Notes: generated from the letters alone by a model not told the origin. 64,000 nt of DNA from Sphingobacterium sp. HMA12 (GCF_002933815.1 NZ_BEYR01000006.1:248001-312000); one strand, 5' to 3'. Positions 24,840 to 34,866 are shown, numbered from the stretch's first letter. A program made the numbers and translations.

Positions 24840-27800
24840 TTATTTCCAACCACCACCCAAAGCTTTGTAGAGTAAAATCTGGTTCAAGGTATTTTCTTTC
24901 TCCAATTCGACTTTTCCAATCTGGGCCTCCAAGGATTCTTTTTGTGCTGTGACCACATCCAAAGATGTCACGCGCCCAGCGATAAATAGCTCCTGCGCGG
25001 CTTCAATGGATAGATCCAATGCCTTTACATGCTCATCCACAAACGTTCGCCGTTTGCTGATCGCCTCTTGGGTCATGATGACATTTGAGACCTCATTATA
25101 GGCATTTACCACAGATTTCTCATAGTTTAAAAAGGCAATTCCATAATCGGCCTTTGCAATTTCATACTGTGTCTTCAACTGTCTTTGATTCAATATTGGT
25201 AATGTAATTCCCCCAAATAAATTATAGGCTATGGACTTGTCCAGATTAAACAACTTGTTGAAACTGAAACTCTGCAAACCGACAAAAGGGCTAATGGCCA
25301 CCGAGGGTAAAAAAGCTAGCCGTGACGCTTCCTGACTGTTTGACGACGCCATCATCTTCAGATAGGCCGTTTTGATATCTGGGCGCTGATTGACCAGATC
25401 ATCTGGCGTCCCGAAGGCCATTCCATGATAGAGATTGGTGTTCTCAACGTACGCACTGCGCTTGATGGGTTGATAATACCGTCCCAGCAATCCGTTGATA
25501 TGATGTTCCCAAAGTGCAATCTCCTGACTCAATTTTTCTTGAGCAGATTTGGAATTTGCCAATAGCGCTTTGAATTGTTGGACAGACAGCTCGGTAGCAT
25601 AACCGGCATCTTTCTTTACCTCTACCACTTCAAGGGCATTGGTATGCAGTTCAATATTACGGTTATATACCTTAATCTTTTGATCTAAGGCCATCAGCTC
25701 ATAATAGGCTGTTGCAATATTAGATACCAACTCGGTTTCCAATAGGCGTTTTCCTTCCTGTTCGGCCAAAAAACCAAAATAAGCAGCTTGTTTTTGGCTT
25801 TTTAGTTTACCCCATAGATCAATTTCCCACGAAGAACGAAGTCCGATAAAATAATCGGGAATAAATGGTTCCGGCAGTTTTTCATCACTCTTCAGGTTAT
25901 CAGAGAAATTCGAATCATAATTACCGATGCCCGATTCTGTGTAGTGCCCATATTTACGTATTCCCCCTTCAACAGCTGCTTCAACTGTGGGGCCTAATGC
26001 GGCCTTCCGCTGTTTGAAATAAGCCTGTGCTGATTCAAGCCGTAAGATTGCTTGACGAATATCAATATTATGCTGCAAAGCGGAATCAATCAATGCGACC
26101 AGAAGCGGATCCTTAAAGATTTCCCGCCAGGACCGATTACCCACATTTACGCTATCCATAGCAGCCCTTTCTGAAAATGCTGTCGGTACGGCAATTTTTT
26201 CAGGCTGTGCCGCCTTCTTGGGGACCGAACAGCTACCAAAAAGAATTAGTGCAGCAATCACTAACGATGTCTGTTTTATGACCTGTTTTTTATTCTCCTT
26301 TTTTGAGAATAAGATGACCAGTCCCGGGATAACAATAACACCTAATATCGTCCCGATAAGCATCCCTCCGACCGCAGCAGTACCGATACTCCGATTCCCC
26401 AAAGCTCCGGCACCACTCGCCATCATCAACGGGATCAATCCGGCGATAAAGGCAAAAGAAGTCATTAAAATAGGGCGTAAACGAGCGACAGCCCCTTCAA
26501 TTGAAGCTGTTACAATATCCATTCCCTGCTTGTATTTCAAGTTGGCATATTCCACAATTAATATGGCATTTTTGCCCAAAAGACCAATCAGCATGACGAG
26601 TGCTACCTGCGCATAAATATTATTTTCCAGACCAAATATTTTCAGGAAAATAAAGGCTCCAAAAATTCCGGCAGGTAAACAGAGGAGAACTGGTAATGGC
26701 AATAAAAAGCTTTCGTACTGAGCACACAACAACAGGTAAACAAAGAGTAAACAGAGTGCAAAAATATACAAAGCTTGATTTCCCGATATCTTTTGTTCAC
26801 GCGTCATCCCGGACCACTCAATACTATAGCCCTGCGGTAAAGACGATGCAATCTTTTCTACTTCGTCAATGGCTTGTCCCGAACTAAAGCCCGGAGAAGA
26901 CTGGCCGGTGACCATCGCCGAACTAAACATATTGTACCGTGTAATCTGTTCAGGTCCATAAATACGCTCCATGGAAATAAAAGCATTATATGGTACCATC
27001 TCTCCCGTTTCATTCTTGACATATAAACGGAGTACATCCTCAGGTCGCTGGCGATACTCGGGTCCTGCCTGTACCATCACCTTATACATTTGCCCATAAC
27101 GGATGAAATTGGTTGCATAGAGGCTCCCCATCAAAGTTTGTAAGGTATTCATCGCATTTTCTACCGATATCCCTTTCTTAGCAGCCATATCGTAGTCAAC
27201 TTTCAGCATATATTGCGGAAAGTTGACATCAAAACTGGAACTGATATCCTGAATGACTTCACTTTTCTCCATATCCTCCATAAACTTCTCCAGTACCTCT
27301 GCGGTCTTATTCAGATCCTCATTCCCACTACGGTCCAACAAACGTAATTCAAACCCGGAAGAGTTACCAAATCCCGGAACTGTCGGCGGAGGGAAAAAAT
27401 CAATCTGCCCATCTACAAAATCCTTTGTTTTCTCGCGCAATTCCTTGATTACATCATCGACCGTTTGATCTCTTTCTTTCCAAGGTTTAAGGTTAATCAT
27501 TCCCATACCATAGGAAGCACCCGACACCTCGGTAACGATACTATATCCCGATAAAGTTGAAACCGTTTCGACAATATCCAGTTTGCGTGCGACAGAATCT
27601 ATTTTATCCAACACACGTTCGGTACGATCCACTGTAGCACCCGGGGGCGTAGTCACAGCGACATAGATCATCCCCTGGTCTTCCGTTGGAATAAATCCGG
27701 ATGGCAATATCGCACTGCTTCCCCAGGTCGCTACAAAGAATCCACCCAACAATAACAAGGTGAGTCCGCGTCGCGCACTTGTTTTCACTAAGATTCCTTT

Positions 27801-29390
27801 ATACCCAAATGCTGTTCGGTCATAAATCGCGTTAAATTGTTTGAAGAAACGATCCAACCAATTATTGGATGGCTTACGGTCGTGCGGTGACCGAAGGAAA
27901 AGCGCACATAGCGCCGGCGTCAACGTCAAGGCATTGATCCCAGAAATCACAATGGCCGCCGCCAAAGTCAGGGAAAACTGCCTATAAAATATCCCCACCG
28001 GACCGGAAAGAAATGCGACCGGAACAAACACTGCTGACATGACCAAGGTGATTGCCACGACTGCCCCGCCAACTTCCTTCATCGCCTCCAAAGTCGCCTC
28101 CATTGGCTGCAAGTGTTCTTCCTCCATTTTGGCATAGACTGCCTCCACCACTACAATCCCATTATCCACTACAATTCCTATGGCCAATACCAATGCAAAT
28201 AGTGTTAGTAGATTGATGGAAAACCCTAACATCTGCATAAAGAACAAAGCTCCAATCAGACAGACCGGTACGGCTAAAATCGGGATAACAGTCGCTCTAA
28301 AATCCTGCAAAAAGATAAACACGACGATGAAGACCAATAGAAATGCTTCCAATAGGGTCTTTATCACCGACGAAATAGACGCATCCAAGAAACGGGACAC
28401 ATCGTAGCCCATGGTATAGGTCATACCAGCTGGAAATGAATTCTGCTTCAATTCGGCCATACGATCTTTTACCCGTTGAATAACTTCCTGTGCATTCGAT
28501 CCTGGAAGCTGTTTTAACATGATCGAGGCCGATGGCCGGCCATCTGTCTTGGAGACCATTTCATAATCCAGGGAACCAAACTCGACGTCGGCCACATCCT
28601 TGATACGAATAATCGAGCCATTGGAATTTGCACGGATAGGCACATTCGCATATTCGTCAATTTCCGTAAACTTTCCGGGGTAACGCAAGACGTACTGCTG
28701 CATATTCCGCATTTTGTCGGAACTTATCCCGGTCTGTCCAGGCGCAGCCTCAATATTTTGTTTGCGCAAAGCCGCCACCACATCCTCTGCAGAGATATTA
28801 TAGGCGGCCATACGATCGGGTTTTACCCATACGCGCATCGCATAGTCACGCATCCCCATAATCTGGGCCAGACCGACCCCCTCGATACGTTTTAACTCCT
28901 TCAGGATATTAATATCTGCAAAATTATAGATAAAACGTTCGTCAGCAGTTTCATCGTCAGTGAACACATTCAGATACATCAACATCGAGTTGACTTCTTT
29001 CTCTGTCGTTACCCCGGCTTTAATGACCTCTTCGGGCAACTCATCGAGCACTGTTGTCACCCTATTCTGTACGTTTACCGCAGCAATATCCGGATCTGTT
29101 CCTACCTCAAAGAAAATTTGGATCACCGTACTTCCATTATTGGTCGATACAGAGTTCATATAGGTCATACCGGCAACACCATTTATTGCTTTTTCCAGTG
29201 GAATAGCCACCGCATTGGTACTTACCTCCGCATTTGCCCCCGTATAATTGGCATTCACCACCACCGAAGGGGGCACGATATCCGGAAACTGTGTAATAGG
29301 TAATGTAAATAAGGCCAGCAACCCTAAGAGGGTAATAAAAACCGATATGACCAGCGATAATATGGGTCTTTTTATAAATGTTTCAAACAT
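24840..29390 (-). CDS. RND efflux pump fused to a TolC/NodT-type outer-membrane channel
   Basis: One 1516-residue frame with two complete modules. Residues 1 to about 1030 are an AcrB-type (HAE1) RND transporter with 12 membrane spans, both large periplasmic loops and LMIGLLGKNAILIVEYAN with the essential Lys. TM4 reads GIVVDNGIVVVEAV, so D409 is kept but the second Asp of the usual pair is N410. From about 1034, KKQVIKQTSLVIAALILFGSC (Cys1054) looks like a lipoprotein signal, followed by an outer-membrane efflux protein (about 1080-1516, DPLLVALIDSALQHNIDIRQAILRLESA, to the C-terminal LYKALGGGWK). Normally these are separate genes. An SD-like AAGGAG and near-start at 26291-26300 suggest loss of one base fused them. 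Exports drugs or bile-like compounds by family. Confidence 0.88.
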   Translation of the reverse strand: MFETFIKRPILSLVISVFITLLGLLALFTLPITQFPDIVPPSVVVNANYTGANAEVSTNAVAIPLEKAINGVAGMTYMNSVSTNNGSTVIQIFFEVGTDPDIAAVNVQNRVTTVLDELPEEVIKAGVTTEKEVNSMLMYLNVFTDDETADERFIYNFADINILKELKRIEGVGLAQIMGMRDYAMRVWVKPDRMAAYNISAEDVVAALRKQNIEAAPGQTGISSDKMRNMQQYVLRYPGKFTEIDEYANVPIRANSNGSIIRIKDVADVEFGSLDYEMVSKTDGRPSASIMLKQLPGSNAQEVIQRVKDRMAELKQNSFPAGMTYTMGYDVSRFLDASISSVIKTLLEAFLLVFIVVFIFLQDFRATVIPILAVPVCLIGALFFMQMLGFSINLLTLFALVLAIGIVVDNGIVVVEAVYAKMEEEHLQPMEATLEAMKEVGGAVVAITLVMSAVFVPVAFLSGPVGIFYRQFSLTLAAAIVISGINALTLTPALCALFLRSPHDRKPSNNWLDRFFKQFNAIYDRTAFGYKGILVKTSARRGLTLLLLGGFFVATWGSSAILPSGFIPTEDQGMIYVAVTTPPGATVDRTERVLDKIDSVARKLDIVETVSTLSGYSIVTEVSGASYGMGMINLKPWKERDQTVDDVIKELREKTKDFVDGQIDFFPPPTVPGFGNSSGFELRLLDRSGNEDLNKTAEVLEKFMEDMEKSEVIQDISSSFDVNFPQYMLKVDYDMAAKKGISVENAMNTLQTLMGSLYATNFIRYGQMYKVMVQAGPEYRQRPEDVLRLYVKNETGEMVPYNAFISMERIYGPEQITRYNMFSSAMVTGQSSPGFSSGQAIDEVEKIASSLPQGYSIEWSGMTREQKISGNQALYIFALCLLFVYLLLCAQYESFLLPLPVLLCLPAGIFGAFIFLKIFGLENNIYAQVALVMLIGLLGKNAILIVEYANLKYKQGMDIVTASIEGAVARLRPILMTSFAFIAGLIPLMMASGAGALGNRSIGTAAVGGMLIGTILGVIVIPGLVILFSKKENKKQVIKQTSLVIAALILFGSCSVPKKAAQPEKIAVPTAFSERAAMDSVNVGNRSWREIFKDPLLVALIDSALQHNIDIRQAILRLESAQAYFKQRKAALGPTVEAAVEGGIRKYGHYTESGIGNYDSNFSDNLKSDEKLPEPFIPDYFIGLRSSWEIDLWGKLKSQKQAAYFGFLAEQEGKRLLETELVSNIATAYYELMALDQKIKVYNRNIELHTNALEVVEVKKDAGYATELSVQQFKALLANSKSAQEKLSQEIALWEHHINGLLGRYYQPIKRSAYVENTNLYHGMAFGTPDDLVNQRPDIKTAYLKMMASSNSQEASRLAFLPSVAISPFVGLQSFSFNKLFNLDKSIAYNLFGGITLPILNQRQLKTQYEIAKADYGIAFLNYEKSVVNAYNEVSNVIMTQEAISKRRTFVDEHVKALDLSIEAAQELFIAGRVTSLDVVTAQKESLEAQIGKVELEKENTLNQILLYKALGGGWK

Positions 29391-29403
29391 AATTTATCCT
29401 CCG

Positions 29404-30510
29404 CTACAGCTTCCTTAATTTTGGATTAATCTTCATTCCATTACGCAAGTTTTGCACACCTTCATAGACCACTTGGACCTTTGGATCAAGACCACCTTCA
29501 ACAATATAATAATGCCCTACACGAGGGCCCGCAACAAAGGGGGTCATCTTGACTGTACTATCAGGTTGCATCGTATAGACGTATGTTTTGTCCTGAATTT
29601 CAAACACCGATTTTTGATGTACAAATGCGTGCTCCCCAGTTTCCATTGGCACGGCAATCTTACCGGTTGCCCCATGTTTTAAGATATGCTCTGCATTGGG
29701 AAATTGTACACGAAGAGCAATAGAGCCAGTATTTGCTTCGAATTCACTTTCGACAATATGAGCGACGCCTTCATGTGGATATAAGGCTCCATTCGCCAAG
29801 ATCAATTTTACAGTTTTGCGGGTCTCTTTACCATTCATTTTATCTTGCATCATGGTTAAGTATTCCCGTTCTGAAATATCAAAATATACGTTGACCCGAC
29901 TTAAATCAGAAATCGTAGTAATGAGACTTCCCTCCGTCAGTAGCGAACCCTCTTTTAATAAAATCCGATCTATCCGACCATCAAAGGGTGCCTGGATAAC
30001 CGTATAATCCAATCTTGTCTGAGCTTGGTTAACTAAAGCACGGGCTTCCTCGATTTTGGAATTGGCGGCCTTCAACTGAATTTTCAATAAATTGTATTCC
30101 GAAGGGCTAACAATATTTTTATCCACCAATTTTTGGGTTCTTTCCATCTCAAGCTTTATTTTCTGCGCTTCGGCAATGGAGTTATCATATTGCGCTTTCG
30201 CCTTGGCGAGTTCTGAACGATATTCTTCGTTGTTGTATCTGAACAATACCTGACCTTTCTTTACCCAGGCCCCCTCGTCCACAAAGATTTTATCCAAAAA
30301 ACCATTTAGCTTGGATCTGATCTCTACATTTTTCAAAGCCTGAATATCTGCAATATATTCTTGGTAGACTGTAGTATCCATGACAATCAATGGTGTAACG
30401 GGAATATTTTTAATTTCTTCTTTTTGCTCGGCATTCGCATTAGAGGAACGACAAGAAGCCAGCATCCCAACCGTACCCAATAATAGGCACAGCGCAAGTA
30501 ATTTCTTCAT
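29404..30510 (-). CDS. RND efflux periplasmic adaptor (AcrA/MexA family), lipoprotein
   Basis: A 368-residue membrane-fusion protein that bridges the RND pump and the outer-membrane channel. The lipobox ends at Cys20 (VGMLASC). The lipoyl-like half motifs (QALKNVEIRSKLNGFLDKIFVDEGAWVKKGQVLFRYN and LDYTVIQAPFDGRIDRILLKEGSLLTEGS) flank a helical hairpin (about 85-165). Beta-barrel and membrane-proximal domains follow (about 185-360). It starts the pair, ending 13 bases before the pump gene. Length is normal. There is no dedicated regulator gene next to it; a small membrane protein gene lies upstream. Confidence 0.94.
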   Translation of the reverse strand: MKKLLALCLLLGTVGMLASCRSSNANAEQKEEIKNIPVTPLIVMDTTVYQEYIADIQALKNVEIRSKLNGFLDKIFVDEGAWVKKGQVLFRYNNEEYRSELAKAKAQYDNSIAEAQKIKLEMERTQKLVDKNIVSPSEYNLLKIQLKAANSKIEEARALVNQAQTRLDYTVIQAPFDGRIDRILLKEGSLLTEGSLITTISDLSRVNVYFDISEREYLTMMQDKMNGKETRKTVKLILANGALYPHEGVAHIVESEFEANTGSIALRVQFPNAEHILKHGATGKIAVPMETGEHAFVHQKSVFEIQDKTYVYTMQPDSTVKMTPFVAGPRVGHYYIVEGGLDPKVQVVYEGVQNLRNGMKINPKLRKL

Positions 30511-30658
30511 AAAAACGATAAAATATAAAATGTTAAACTAGATGGGAGCTACATTAATATTGCATAACAACGCAAGGAAACAACTGTCCTGTGACACGAT
30601 TAACAAAAGTTAAAACAGTAGTTTTATAGACTCCGATAGAAAAGTAAAAGGAGAATAC

Positions 30659-31021
30659 CTAGAAAGGCCGGAACCTATACAAGAATTCATAATATCCCGG
30701 TCGACAGAGCGTCTTTGACCGATAAAAAGGATGTACCTTATCCTTCGAAAAGCATAAGGCAGTAAATACAATCCCAAAAACAAATATAAAGATGGATAGT
30801 ACCTGACTATTGACAGAAAATATACGATAATCGTCCTGCAATAATACTTTCTCTTCCTGTGAAGGATGAATAGGTTCTAAATCCAATACATCATCCAAAA
30901 AATATTCCACGATCGTTTCTCCAGCATGCAAAACCTGTCCTGTCGCTGATGAGAATGACTCATACGTCAAGAGATTGAGATACGCAAAGAGTGTTAGAAG
31001 ATGGAATAATTTACCTAACAT
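30659..31021 (-). CDS. Hypothetical two-span membrane protein upstream of the efflux operon
   Basis: A 120-residue protein (start 31021, MLGKLFHLLTLFAYLNLLTYESF; an alternative ATG lies six codons upstream). It has a hydrophobic N-terminus, an acidic middle (YFLDDVLDLEP, SQEEKVLLQDDYRIF), a second membrane span (VLSIFIFVFGIVFTALCFS) and an aromatic, basic tail ending YYEFLYRFRPF. I do not recognise a domain. It precedes the RND adaptor by 148 bases on the same strand, so it may be expressed with the pump, but nothing in the sequence shows a role. Residue composition looks like a real gene rather than a shadow frame. Confidence 0.65.
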   Translation of the reverse strand: MLGKLFHLLTLFAYLNLLTYESFSSATGQVLHAGETIVEYFLDDVLDLEPIHPSQEEKVLLQDDYRIFSVNSQVLSIFIFVFGIVFTALCFSKDKVHPFYRSKTLCRPGYYEFLYRFRPF

Positions 31022-31081
31022 ATCGAATTTTCGAACCACAAAGGTATGATTTTAAACTGCCAAGATTATTTTATTAATGTA

Positions 31082-31123
31082 AAAAAACCATGACAGCAAT
31101 TGGATTCGTCATCATGGTTTTTT
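31082..31123. terminator. Terminator after the downstream GH92 gene
   Basis: A perfect 12-bp stem, arms 31082-31093 and 31112-31123 (AAAAAACCATGA / TCATGGTTTTTT), with an 18-base loop, ending in a T-run on either strand. It lies 75 bases past the GH92 stop and upstream of the efflux operon. Confidence 0.75.
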
Positions 31124-31197
31124 AATATTTTACATTTTATGAGATCAAACTGTACATTTCATTTGATCCTAAAAGGCATTTTTAATGAAGCTTTATC

Positions 31198-33486
31198 TTA
31201 ACGTTTTTCATTACTGAAAGAATATGGTGCATCTTCTCTCTTGATGCCTCTATTTCTATTCGGCTCTGCACTCATCTTGAAATCCAGATTTGCACCGTCC
31301 AATAGGTCTGAATAACGGATATAGTTTTTATCATAAGCTTTTCCGTTCCAGAAAAGTTGATCCACATAGACCTGATCTATCCCCTGTTGCTTTGCATGGA
31401 TATGCACTTCTTTTCCACCTTCGAGTTTCAAGGTCACCTTATCAAACTGAGGCGAACCGATCACATATTCTCCCGAACCTGGGGACACAGGATAAAATCC
31501 CAGTGATGAAAAAACATACCAAGCTGAGGTCTGTCCATTATCCTCATCTCCACAGTAGCCGTCTGGCGTCGGGAGATACAGTTTATCCATTATCTTACGA
31601 ACCCAGTATTGTGCTTTCCATGGTTCTGCTGCATAATTATAGAGATAAGGCATATGTTGAATAGGCTGATTACCATGTGCATATTGCCCCATATTCATCA
31701 CTTGCATTTCACGCATCTCATGGATCATGCTACGGCTTTTCATTCCTTCATAACTTGGGATAACGAACACGGTGTCCAACATGGAAACAAAAGATTTATT
31801 TCCGCCCATCAAGTCGATTAGACCCTGAGGGTCATGGAATACGCAAAAGCTCCAATGCCAGGCATTACCTTCCGTATACTCACGAGACCAAGCGCTAGGG
31901 TCAAAATTATCCACAAAAGAGCCATCTGATTTTTTTCCTCGCATCAACTTTGTCCTTGGATCAAAAAGATTTTTATAATTCATTGCACGCTGCGCATAAA
32001 TGGCTGTTTCGGATTTTGGTTTCCCCAGCGTCTTTCCAAATTCATAAATACACCAATCATTATAAGCGTATTCTAAGGAACGCGCCACATTCTGGTCTAC
32101 CTTTACATCTGCTGGAATGTATCCCAATTTGTTATAATATTCATGCCCAAAGCGTCCTGTAGAGGAATGTTTGGGATAGGCATTATGGGCTCCATGTTTT
32201 AGGGCCTCCCAAAGCAGCTCTTTATCATAACCTTTTCGATCGGTTATCAGGGCGTCTGTTACTATTGAAGCGGAATTATTACCGATCATAGATGCACGGT
32301 GTCCGGGTGATGCCCATTCTGGTAAATATCCACTTTCTTTATAAGCATTCACCAATCCCGCTTGCATTCGGTCATTCATGGATGGATAGAGTAAATTCAA
32401 GAGTGGAAACAAACTTCTGAATGTATCCCAAAAACCTGTATCCGTAAACATCTCACCAGGTAAAACTTGTCCGTTGTAGGGACTATAATGCATTCTTTTT
32501 CCAGAAGCATCAATTTCCGAGAAATCCCGGGGAAATAATGTCGAACGGTAAAGGCAGGAATAAAATGTACGTAAACGATCTATATTGGCATCCTCGACCT
32601 GAACACGACCCAATACATCATTCCATTGTTGCTTGCCCTCGTCGGCAACCTGCTCAAATGTTTTAGATGTCACCTCATTCAGATTAAGCGCTGCCTGTTC
32701 AAAACTAATAAAAGAAGATGCAACTTTAGCGACTACTTTCTCTCCCCTTTTTAATGAAGGGAAACCTACGATCGCTCCAGCGTGATCATCCCTAACTTCC
32801 AGCTGATTGTCTTTAATATTACCATTCGTTACACCCGCCTTGTAGGAAAAAGGCCGATCGAAAGTAATGATAAAATAATTCTTAAAATTATCCGGAACAC
32901 CACCGCTATTTTTTGTCGAATAACCGATAATTTTATTTTCCTGTGGAATCACTTTAATATATGACCCTTTGTCAAAGGCATCAATAATCACGTACGCCTG
33001 ATCAGTCTTGGGAAAAGTAAATTGAAATACTGCCGCCCGCTGTGAAGGTGTAAGCTCGGTCGTTACATCATGATCCGCCAGGTAAACGCTATAATAATAC
33101 GGTTTCACAACTTCAGCTTTATGAGAGAACCAGCTCGCGCGTTTTTCCTGATCAAACTGTGGTTTACCCGTCATTGGCATCAACGAAAATTGGCCATAAT
33201 CATTATTCCAGGGGCTTGGTTGATGCGTCTGCTTAAATCCCTTGATTTTATCTGCAGTATACGTATACACCCAGCCGTCGCCCATATTGCCCGTCTGTGG
33301 TGTCCAAAAATTCATTCCCCAAGGACGTGCAATCGCCGGATATGTATTGCCGTTTGACAGTTCATATTTAGATTCTGTACCGATCAGCGGGTTTACAAAG
33401 TCTACTGGTGAAGTTTGTTGTGCCAAACTCAGCCGAGTTACAAAAAGAAAAAGGATGCCGCCTGATAATTTTTTGATATTGAACAT
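31198..33486 (-). CDS. GH92 alpha-mannosidase-family enzyme with Gln at the catalytic-acid position
   Basis: A 762-residue exported enzyme; start 33486 (MFNIKKLSGGILFLFVTRLSLAQ) gives a clean signal peptide. The N-terminal beta-sandwich begins VDFVNPLIGTESKYELSNGNTYP. The (alpha/alpha)6 barrel holds TGFWDTFRSLFPLL and the C-terminal active-site motifs AHGNQPIQHMPYLYN and DEDNGQTSAWYVFSSLGFYPV. In standard GH92 exo-alpha-mannosidases the first motif is GNEP and its Glu is the catalytic acid; here it is Gln607. That swap is known in GH92 enzymes that split mannose-1-phosphate-6-mannose. It is a close paralogue of the GH92 at 55587-57938. Transcribed alone behind a LacI-type operator shared with that gene. 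Confidence 0.92.
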   Translation of the reverse strand: MFNIKKLSGGILFLFVTRLSLAQQTSPVDFVNPLIGTESKYELSNGNTYPAIARPWGMNFWTPQTGNMGDGWVYTYTADKIKGFKQTHQPSPWNNDYGQFSLMPMTGKPQFDQEKRASWFSHKAEVVKPYYYSVYLADHDVTTELTPSQRAAVFQFTFPKTDQAYVIIDAFDKGSYIKVIPQENKIIGYSTKNSGGVPDNFKNYFIITFDRPFSYKAGVTNGNIKDNQLEVRDDHAGAIVGFPSLKRGEKVVAKVASSFISFEQAALNLNEVTSKTFEQVADEGKQQWNDVLGRVQVEDANIDRLRTFYSCLYRSTLFPRDFSEIDASGKRMHYSPYNGQVLPGEMFTDTGFWDTFRSLFPLLNLLYPSMNDRMQAGLVNAYKESGYLPEWASPGHRASMIGNNSASIVTDALITDRKGYDKELLWEALKHGAHNAYPKHSSTGRFGHEYYNKLGYIPADVKVDQNVARSLEYAYNDWCIYEFGKTLGKPKSETAIYAQRAMNYKNLFDPRTKLMRGKKSDGSFVDNFDPSAWSREYTEGNAWHWSFCVFHDPQGLIDLMGGNKSFVSMLDTVFVIPSYEGMKSRSMIHEMREMQVMNMGQYAHGNQPIQHMPYLYNYAAEPWKAQYWVRKIMDKLYLPTPDGYCGDEDNGQTSAWYVFSSLGFYPVSPGSGEYVIGSPQFDKVTLKLEGGKEVHIHAKQQGIDQVYVDQLFWNGKAYDKNYIRYSDLLDGANLDFKMSAEPNRNRGIKREDAPYSFSNEKR

Positions 33487-33529
33487 AATTGTTGATTTGG
33501 TCGATGCCATTTTAAAATCGCCTAAAAAG

Positions 33530-33551
33530 CTAAAACGTATTAGTAAATATA
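33530..33551 (-). promoter_or_regulatory. LacI-type operator overlapping the GH92 promoter (site 1)
   Basis: The minus strand reads TATATTTA (a -7-like box, 33544-33551) running directly into CTAATACGTTTTAG. The near-palindrome has a central ACGT. The 18 bases at 33530-33547 are identical to 57966-57983 in front of the paralogous GH92 operon. Confidence 0.7.
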
Positions 33552-33658
33552 ATCAAGAAATTTAAATATGGCGGACAACTGATCTATTTTCACAAGATGG
33601 TTACAATTCATACCGTTGTATTTGAAAATTCCAGCTATTTCGTATCATCTGGAATAAC

Positions 33659-33709
33659 AAACAGCATTAAAGCTTACATTTTAATTAGCTGTAAACCTGA
33701 ATGCTGTTT
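33659..33709. terminator. Hairpin after the 11-gene SusCD operon
   Basis: Arms 33659-33668 and 33700-33709 (AAACAGCATT / AATGCTGTTT) pair perfectly, with an inner TTACA/TGTAA stem at 33674-33678 and 33690-33694. It lies 67 bases past the last gene of the operon. The T-run is short. Confidence 0.55.
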
Positions 33710-33775
33710 GTTAAAAATTATTCCACTATTTCTAGCACGCCTACTATCTGTTGCCGCTAAAATATTTTTCCCGAG

Positions 33776-34819
33776 CTATTGTGGCAACTCTAATAATCGG
33801 AACTCAGTCATTTGAAAGTTAGATCCCGACGATACGGCTTTCACAACATAACGATAGTAACTATACGCTTTTGTATTCACGAATGTAAACGGCTGCGATC
33901 TTCTCCGGTCGGTTGGTGCTGTGCCAAAGCTATAGCCTGTGACCGTATTCAGAGTTACCCAGGACTCGCCATTATCCGATCCTTGGATTTCCCAGTCTTT
34001 GGGATCGCGTTCGGGCGAATCATTTCCGGTCGTGATGGTATACGCATTGATTATCTGAGGTTGATAGAACGCAAACTGCCAGTACATTCCCGGCTGGTAG
34101 CCACCGATAAATAATTTAGTTGTCAGATCACCATCTATAAGCTTCTTAGACCCTTCATCAGCATTTGGTCCGCTGGAATTATCCTGCGAAATACGGAACG
34201 TATTATCAATATTGGTCAAGTCTTTGACGATCCCCAGATCCGTAAGTAATTTGGGAATTTCTATCACAGAACCTTTTGGTGTCTTGACGGCAAGTTTATA
34301 ACTTGCAAACGTTCCAACGCCAATAGCTATATCGGCTTTGGCCTGATCGGAAATCTGTTGGTACTTGTCCTCATCCGTCATCACAGACCAAGTGACGCCT
34401 TTCACCGCAATATCGCTATCGTAGCTCAAGGTCAGTTTACCCGTCCCATTTTTTGTCGCATTGAAGCGCACCAATTTTTCTGCATCAATTGTCACCACCT
34501 CTTCACGTTGCGCCCAATCGCCATTTTCATTAAGAACCCGCAACTTCACAATAAAAGTTCCTGTGGTTAAAAATGTATGCTGTGGAGATGTTGTCGATGA
34601 TGTACTATCATCGCCAAAACTCCAACGCGTTTCCGTGTAATCTTTGGATTGATTTGTAAATTCAAATGTAAAGGGATCATCCTTGGCGACCTGCTTAATT
34701 GAGAAGGCTGACTGAGGATTGGGAAGTTGCGGTTTTTCAACCACAACCTCCTTATCTTTACCACAGCCCAGTAAAGCAAATAGTAAAACTATACTATAAA
34801 TATATCTTCCTAATTTCAT
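33776..34819 (-). CDS. Lipoprotein with PKD and discoidin (F5/8 type C) domains
   Basis: A 347-residue surface lipoprotein; start 34819 gives MKLGRYIYSIVLLFALLGC (Cys19). A PKD domain (about 33-110) shows RWSFGDDSTSSTTSPQHTF. A linker region follows, then a C-terminal F5/8 (CBM32-like) module (about 210-347) with GPNADEGSKKLIDGDLTTKL, YTITTGNDSPERDPKDWEIQ and YSYYRYVVKAVSSGSNFQMTEFRLLE. The module closely resembles those at the ends of the 34867 and 46295 genes. No catalytic motif. Last gene of the 11-gene operon, 47 bases after the previous stop. Probably binds a glycan or glycoprotein at the surface. Confidence 0.82.
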   Translation of the reverse strand: MKLGRYIYSIVLLFALLGCGKDKEVVVEKPQLPNPQSAFSIKQVAKDDPFTFEFTNQSKDYTETRWSFGDDSTSSTTSPQHTFLTTGTFIVKLRVLNENGDWAQREEVVTIDAEKLVRFNATKNGTGKLTLSYDSDIAVKGVTWSVMTDEDKYQQISDQAKADIAIGVGTFASYKLAVKTPKGSVIEIPKLLTDLGIVKDLTNIDNTFRISQDNSSGPNADEGSKKLIDGDLTTKLFIGGYQPGMYWQFAFYQPQIINAYTITTGNDSPERDPKDWEIQGSDNGESWVTLNTVTGYSFGTAPTDRRRSQPFTFVNTKAYSYYRYVVKAVSSGSNFQMTEFRLLELPQ

Positions 34820-34866
34820 GACTATAATTTTCATCGTTATAAAATAACACAAGTGAGAAGCTCAAA

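Noticed and set aside
25000..29400. Plus-strand open frames of 60-130 codons opposite the RND gene and other large genes
   Set aside because: They lie antisense to strongly supported genes, have unusual composition and no recognisable domain; they are shadows.
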